Source of the DNA: Bin55 sp964511425
GTDB taxonomy: Bacteria; Pseudomonadota; Gammaproteobacteria; Pseudomonadales; Azotimanducaceae
Direction: 5' to 3'
DNA: 64,000 nt
Assembly (NCBI GenBank): GCA_964511425.1
Contig: CAZEFI010000002.1
Location: 1-64,000, forward strand
Within the stretch, counting starts at the first letter, position 1, and the number at the start of each line of letters is the position of its first letter. Positions 60,822 through 64,000 of this stretch are shown here, in pieces. Under the pieces are notes generated by a model, which saw nothing but the letters and a program-made list of their open reading frames with translations, was not told where the DNA came from and searched no databases. Made by a program: the position numbers and the translations under genes.

Positions 60822-62836
60822 CGCGCGATCCTGAATCCAACAGCCTCATCTTTGTAACCTACGGTGCGACGGAAGTTTATTGCAGCTTCGCGCAGTTTAA
60901 TGGTCTGAAAATTTGCACCTTTAGCAATTCGGTCAATCCCTCGTCTGGGTCCCATAGGATCGGTCAGTGGTTTGTCCCACCCCTCGTAGTGTGTCCCAAA
61001 GTAGTCGAACACCCATTCAGCCGCATTTCCGGTAAGATCGTGGATCCCATTAAAGTTCGGGCGATAAAAACCTACTGGAGCTAAGTCTTTATGGGCGTCG
61101 CCGTAGTTTGTGATAAAACTTCGCAACGCACTACGAGTTTCAAAACCCGCAAGGTTCCCAATTCTTGTTGGAGGTTTTGTACCTTCCCCCCAAGCAAACG
61201 GGCCTACCGCTTTTTGTTCAGCAAAGTGATAGTAAGTTATCAGCTCCCACTCGGCTTCCGTAGGTAGTCGGTATCCGTTGCTTTCAAAGTCTACACTCAC
61301 ACTTGCTCCGCTACCGATCGAGTAAACTGGGTCAAGACCTTCCGATTGACTAAGCCAGTTACAAAATTTAATCGCATCAAGCCAGGAGATATCGGTGATT
61401 GGGAGATTTTCATCTGAAGTAGTAGTTTTAATGGTAGAGTCAAATTTCACATATTCTTTGCGCCGTATCTCGTGGATTCCGAAATAAAAAGGGCGGGATA
61501 TCTCAAACCGCCTCGAGCGTTCTTGATCGTCCTCCATGAGGTACCTAGGTACCCGAAGGTGAAATTTTGCCGAAGGAAATTTCTTAAGTTGGATCGAATC
61601 TTGAACAGTGATAACGTGTGGTGCTATGTCGTATGCGTGTTGCGCGGTATCAATTAAAACCACATGTATTTGTCGTTTCTGATGCTCTTCAGGCTCAATA
61701 GTGATCGACTGCGATACATACCCTTCCTTGAAAACTTCCAACTCATCGCCGGCAGTTACGTTGACCGTTGTTGGAGTTGAACTACGGTCGTCACCATTCA
61801 CGATCAACGACGCGGGCGGATCCGCGGACACTTGTACATCAAATCGTACTGCCTTCAATGTAAACTCCTGCGTGACCGTGTCGCCAGGAGGTACATTAAG
61901 AGTAGCTTGCTCGGAATAAAAATTTGGCTTGCGAAGTTCTACCTGAATACGAGACTTGCTAATTTTTAGCTCAGCCGGCGTACTACCAACAAACTGTCCA
62001 TCAACGAATACCGACGCGGATTCTGGGTTGGATACCAATTTCACGATCCCAGGTGCGCTGGTCAAATTTACCGTGCCAAGGTCGACATGAGAATTCGCGT
62101 CGACGGTAAACGGCAAACGCTTTGCAACGAAACCTTCCGATTCAAAATCCAAGACGTGGGATTTTGCTACCACAGTCTTCTGCAACTGACCCGTGGCAAC
62201 CAAAGTTCCATTAAGCTTTATGTTAGCGGTGTTAGGCACCACGGCGACCGAGAATGAACCCCGTGGTAGCGGGTCGAAACTCACGACTTGTTTGCTACCG
62301 TAGCCCAGTACTTCAACAAATTGTGTACTGTCGTACTCTTGGGGTCCTTGCAAACGCAACTCATAATTGCCCGCCGGTAGTTCGACACTTGTGGGCACTG
62401 GATCGAAGAGTTGGGTGCCGTCGGCCAAAAGTGAATATCCACTTCTCGACTCATCACTTAAAAAGTTCAACTCGATGGAAACGACTCCAGGTCGGGGTTG
62501 CAATTCCACCGTCAGAGAGGACTCGGTGGACCGATCAATCGCTACGGATTTGGGAAAAAAACCTTCGGCAGTAACTTCAATCCCAACTGCACCAAAATAA
62601 TGAACATTGCGACCTAATGCTATGCTGAAGCCTTCCGTACTATTTAGCATGCTGTCCTCCGCAGCACGGCCTGGCGTAACGTTGATCGTGACAGTCTTTA
62701 TTGAAAGTAAAGTCACGGTCACTAGCCCAACTGCTAGAATGGCAACAACGACGATGATCATGGTAAATCGTCGAGCGCGTCGAATGTGTAAGACATCTGC
62801 TAAATCAGCTAATGTTTCAGCTTCAAAATCGATCAC
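60809..62836 (-). CDS. PEGA-repeat protein with a formylglycine-generating-enzyme-fold domain
   Basis: A 675-residue protein. A short cytoplasmic N-terminus is followed by a helix at 25-46 (MIIVVVAILAVGLVTVTLLSI). Residues about 50-430 hold several PEGA-like beta repeats, for example VKLVSNPESASVFVDGQFVGSTPAELKISKSRIQVELRKPNF. The C-terminal 230 residues are an FGE-sulfatase (SUMF1) fold: ISWLDAIKFCNWLSQSEGLDPVY, GYRLPTEAEWELI, IHDLTGNAAEWVFD, GFRIAR. The active-site cysteines are absent, so it is not expected to make formylglycine. It overlaps the TPR gene by 14 bases. Confidence 0.85.
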   Translation of the reverse strand: MIDFEAETLADLADVLHIRRARRFTMIIVVVAILAVGLVTVTLLSIKTVTINVTPGRAAEDSMLNSTEGFSIALGRNVHYFGAVGIEVTAEGFFPKSVAIDRSTESSLTVELQPRPGVVSIELNFLSDESRSGYSLLADGTQLFDPVPTSVELPAGNYELRLQGPQEYDSTQFVEVLGYGSKQVVSFDPLPRGSFSVAVVPNTANIKLNGTLVATGQLQKTVVAKSHVLDFESEGFVAKRLPFTVDANSHVDLGTVNLTSAPGIVKLVSNPESASVFVDGQFVGSTPAELKISKSRIQVELRKPNFYSEQATLNVPPGDTVTQEFTLKAVRFDVQVSADPPASLIVNGDDRSSTPTTVNVTAGDELEVFKEGYVSQSITIEPEEHQKRQIHVVLIDTAQHAYDIAPHVITVQDSIQLKKFPSAKFHLRVPRYLMEDDQERSRRFEISRPFYFGIHEIRRKEYVKFDSTIKTTTSDENLPITDISWLDAIKFCNWLSQSEGLDPVYSIGSGASVSVDFESNGYRLPTEAEWELITYYHFAEQKAVGPFAWGEGTKPPTRIGNLAGFETRSALRSFITNYGDAHKDLAPVGFYRPNFNGIHDLTGNAAEWVFDYFGTHYEGWDKPLTDPMGPRRGIDRIAKGANFQTIKLREAAINFRRTVGYKDEAVGFRIARWVL

Positions 62837-64000
62837 GGCACTCTACCTTAATTTCGATTGCATCAGAACCTGGATCTACCTCTAATTGCTTGACAACTTG
62901 TTTGAACCCACGACGGATACCAATGACCTCATAAGATCCTGGTAGTATTTTGACTGTTTTCGAGTGAAACGACCCAATTTCCTTTCCAGGACGAATACGT
63001 ACTGTCGTGGTGTTATCAGAGAGAATTTTGACTTCAACAGGTGTAGTGTATTGGGTAAATCGATCCACAAGCGATTGACGCTTTGTGTGCGTACGAACAT
63101 ACTCGTTCAGGCGATCCGTATTTTCTAGAAACTCTTGAATATCGTGTCGAATACGCTCATCCATTTCTTCAAAGCTCATCGATTCGTACTTTGCCAGCTT
63201 CTGTTCCAACAATAACAATTCGCTTACATCGTCTTCCAAACTTGCAAAGTCATGCTCTTCACTGATGTCTAATTCTTCGATCTCTTCAATGTTCACAAGA
63301 ACATCTTCCCATCGTTCCGTGTTCAGATTGTCTGATATTTTTTCCATGAGTACGTCAATTTGATCAAGACGTTTGTTTTCTTTGACGTCGTCCAATAACT
63401 CTAGTGCTACCGTTGAATCCGGTCGTATGAGCAACGCCGATTCAAGCTTCTGCTCGGCCAAAAGCCAGTTCTCCGCATCGATACTTTCGTGTGCTGCGGT
63501 CATCGACGTTTTAAACGATGTGTCTTGTCGGTGTGCGTTCAGAGCTCCTCGAACCTGCGAAAGTTCTTGTTCGTAGTATCCGTCTGGAAACTGGGGTAGT
63601 AATTCTTCGACTTCGTGGAAGTCTCCGATCGAAACATAGTTTTGAAGATCGTCGACCAAGGGTTTAAGTTCGTGGCCGAGAGTTGCCTCCGTGTGGAGTC
63701 GTACTAGGTCAAGATCCTCTGGAAACCACTCAAGTAACGCATTGAGTTCCGTGACTGCTGTTCCATAAGCTGAAGTTTCAATGGAGGTTCTAATAGCTTT
63801 CCGCTTGTCATCTGCCGTAGTCTGAAACACTTCCTCCAATTGCGTGACAGACTCTAACGCTGCTTCGAATTTCCCTACCGCGTCCCCAAAGTAAGCGTCG
63901 CGGTAGAGTTCCACACCTTCGTTGTAGCTATTTTCAGCCGCGAGATAGTCGTCCTCGTCCCAAGGAGGTGACGGTATGTTTTTGAGAGTCGCAAAAGTTG
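62823..64000 (-). CDS. TPR-like/PEGA-like protein, 5' end beyond the window
   Basis: The minus-strand frame is open to the right edge, so the protein is incomplete at its N-terminus: upstream of the GTG at 63914 it continues in frame through IPSPPWDEDDYLAAENSYNEG to base 64000. The visible 390 or so residues are helical TPR-like repeats (YRDAYFGDAVGKFEAALESV; AENWLLAEQKLESALLIRPDS) and end in a small beta domain (TTVRIRPGKEIGSFHSK; LPGSYEVIGIRRGFKQV) that resembles PEGA. First visible gene of the TolQ/vWA cluster. The start and any N-terminal domain cannot be seen. Confidence 0.75.
   Translation of the reverse strand, partial: TFATLKNIPSPPWDEDDYLAAENSYNEGVELYRDAYFGDAVGKFEAALESVTQLEEVFQTTADDKRKAIRTSIETSAYGTAVTELNALLEWFPEDLDLVRLHTEATLGHELKPLVDDLQNYVSIGDFHEVEELLPQFPDGYYEQELSQVRGALNAHRQDTSFKTSMTAAHESIDAENWLLAEQKLESALLIRPDSTVALELLDDVKENKRLDQIDVLMEKISDNLNTERWEDVLVNIEEIEELDISEEHDFASLEDDVSELLLLEQKLAKYESMSFEEMDERIRHDIQEFLENTDRLNEYVRTHTKRQSLVDRFTQYTTPVEVKILSDNTTTVRIRPGKEIGSFHSKTVKILPGSYEVIGIRRGFKQVVKQLEVDPGSDAIEIKVECRDRF

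Noticed and set aside
1..64000. CRISPR arrays, rRNA, prophage or integron features
   Set aside because: No regularly spaced repeats, rRNA sequence, phage structural genes or integrase were seen.

Overview
The window looks like chromosome from a gammaproteobacterium, moderately AT-rich by eye and possibly aquatic or marine. The support is the set of gammaproteobacterial housekeeping genes: a DUF2066 gene divergent from purM with hda downstream, an rnfABCDGE cluster leading to nth, rnt beside grxD, Pseudomonas-type nrdA/nrdB, a DUF349 repeat protein, a feoAB pair and a bfr/bfd pair. No rRNA, CRISPR array, prophage or origin is visible, so the species cannot be named.

Positions 1-20,000 are mostly housekeeping: miaB, serA, a tightly overlapping minus-strand operon (DUF2066, pgsA-like, hda, murG-like), purM, dcd, mrp/apbC, metG, a compact rnfABCDGE operon with a class II aldolase-like gene placed before nth, then rnt, grxD and a PatB-type C-S lyase. 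A 740-base gap with a perfect 20-bp palindrome precedes nrdA-nrdB. From 24,750 to 34,600 come a DUF349 protein, a decayed stretch with an IS3-type transposase remnant, an unknown membrane-anchored protein, a DinG-family helicase, a sorbosone-dehydrogenase-like beta-propeller protein, a lytic transglycosylase and bcp. A minus-strand ribBA-pdxA-FAH operon and tRNA-Arg(TCG) follow.

Positions 37,900-43,000 form an iron region. It holds feoAB, a 593-bp element with 23-bp terminal inverted repeats and an 8-bp target duplication carrying a wrecked tnpB, an ankyrin protein behind bacterioferritin, and bfd. The feoA and bfd start codons each sit where a transcription start is predicted, directly after a promoter overlapping a Fur-like palindrome, so both genes may make leaderless mRNA. 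Positions 43,000-48,200 hold small or poorly known genes (MerR-like/TPR protein, DUF6491-like protein, two related membrane proteins, a HIT protein).

The last 16 kb is on the minus strand. A cluster entering from the right edge encodes a TPR/PEGA-like protein, a membrane-anchored PEGA plus formylglycine-generating-enzyme-fold protein, a small acidic secreted protein, a TolQ/ExbB-like channel protein and two proteins joining an ExbD/TolR-like N-terminal helix to a coiled coil and a von Willebrand A domain. It runs into a Yej-like peptide importer (two permeases and a binding protein, no ATPase) and then a Gld-type ABC system (ATPase, fused permease-GldG, DUF4340 protein). The TolQ/vWA/PEGA cluster is the best candidate here for an undescribed system: it has the parts of a proton-driven envelope motor whose rod subunits end in vWA domains.
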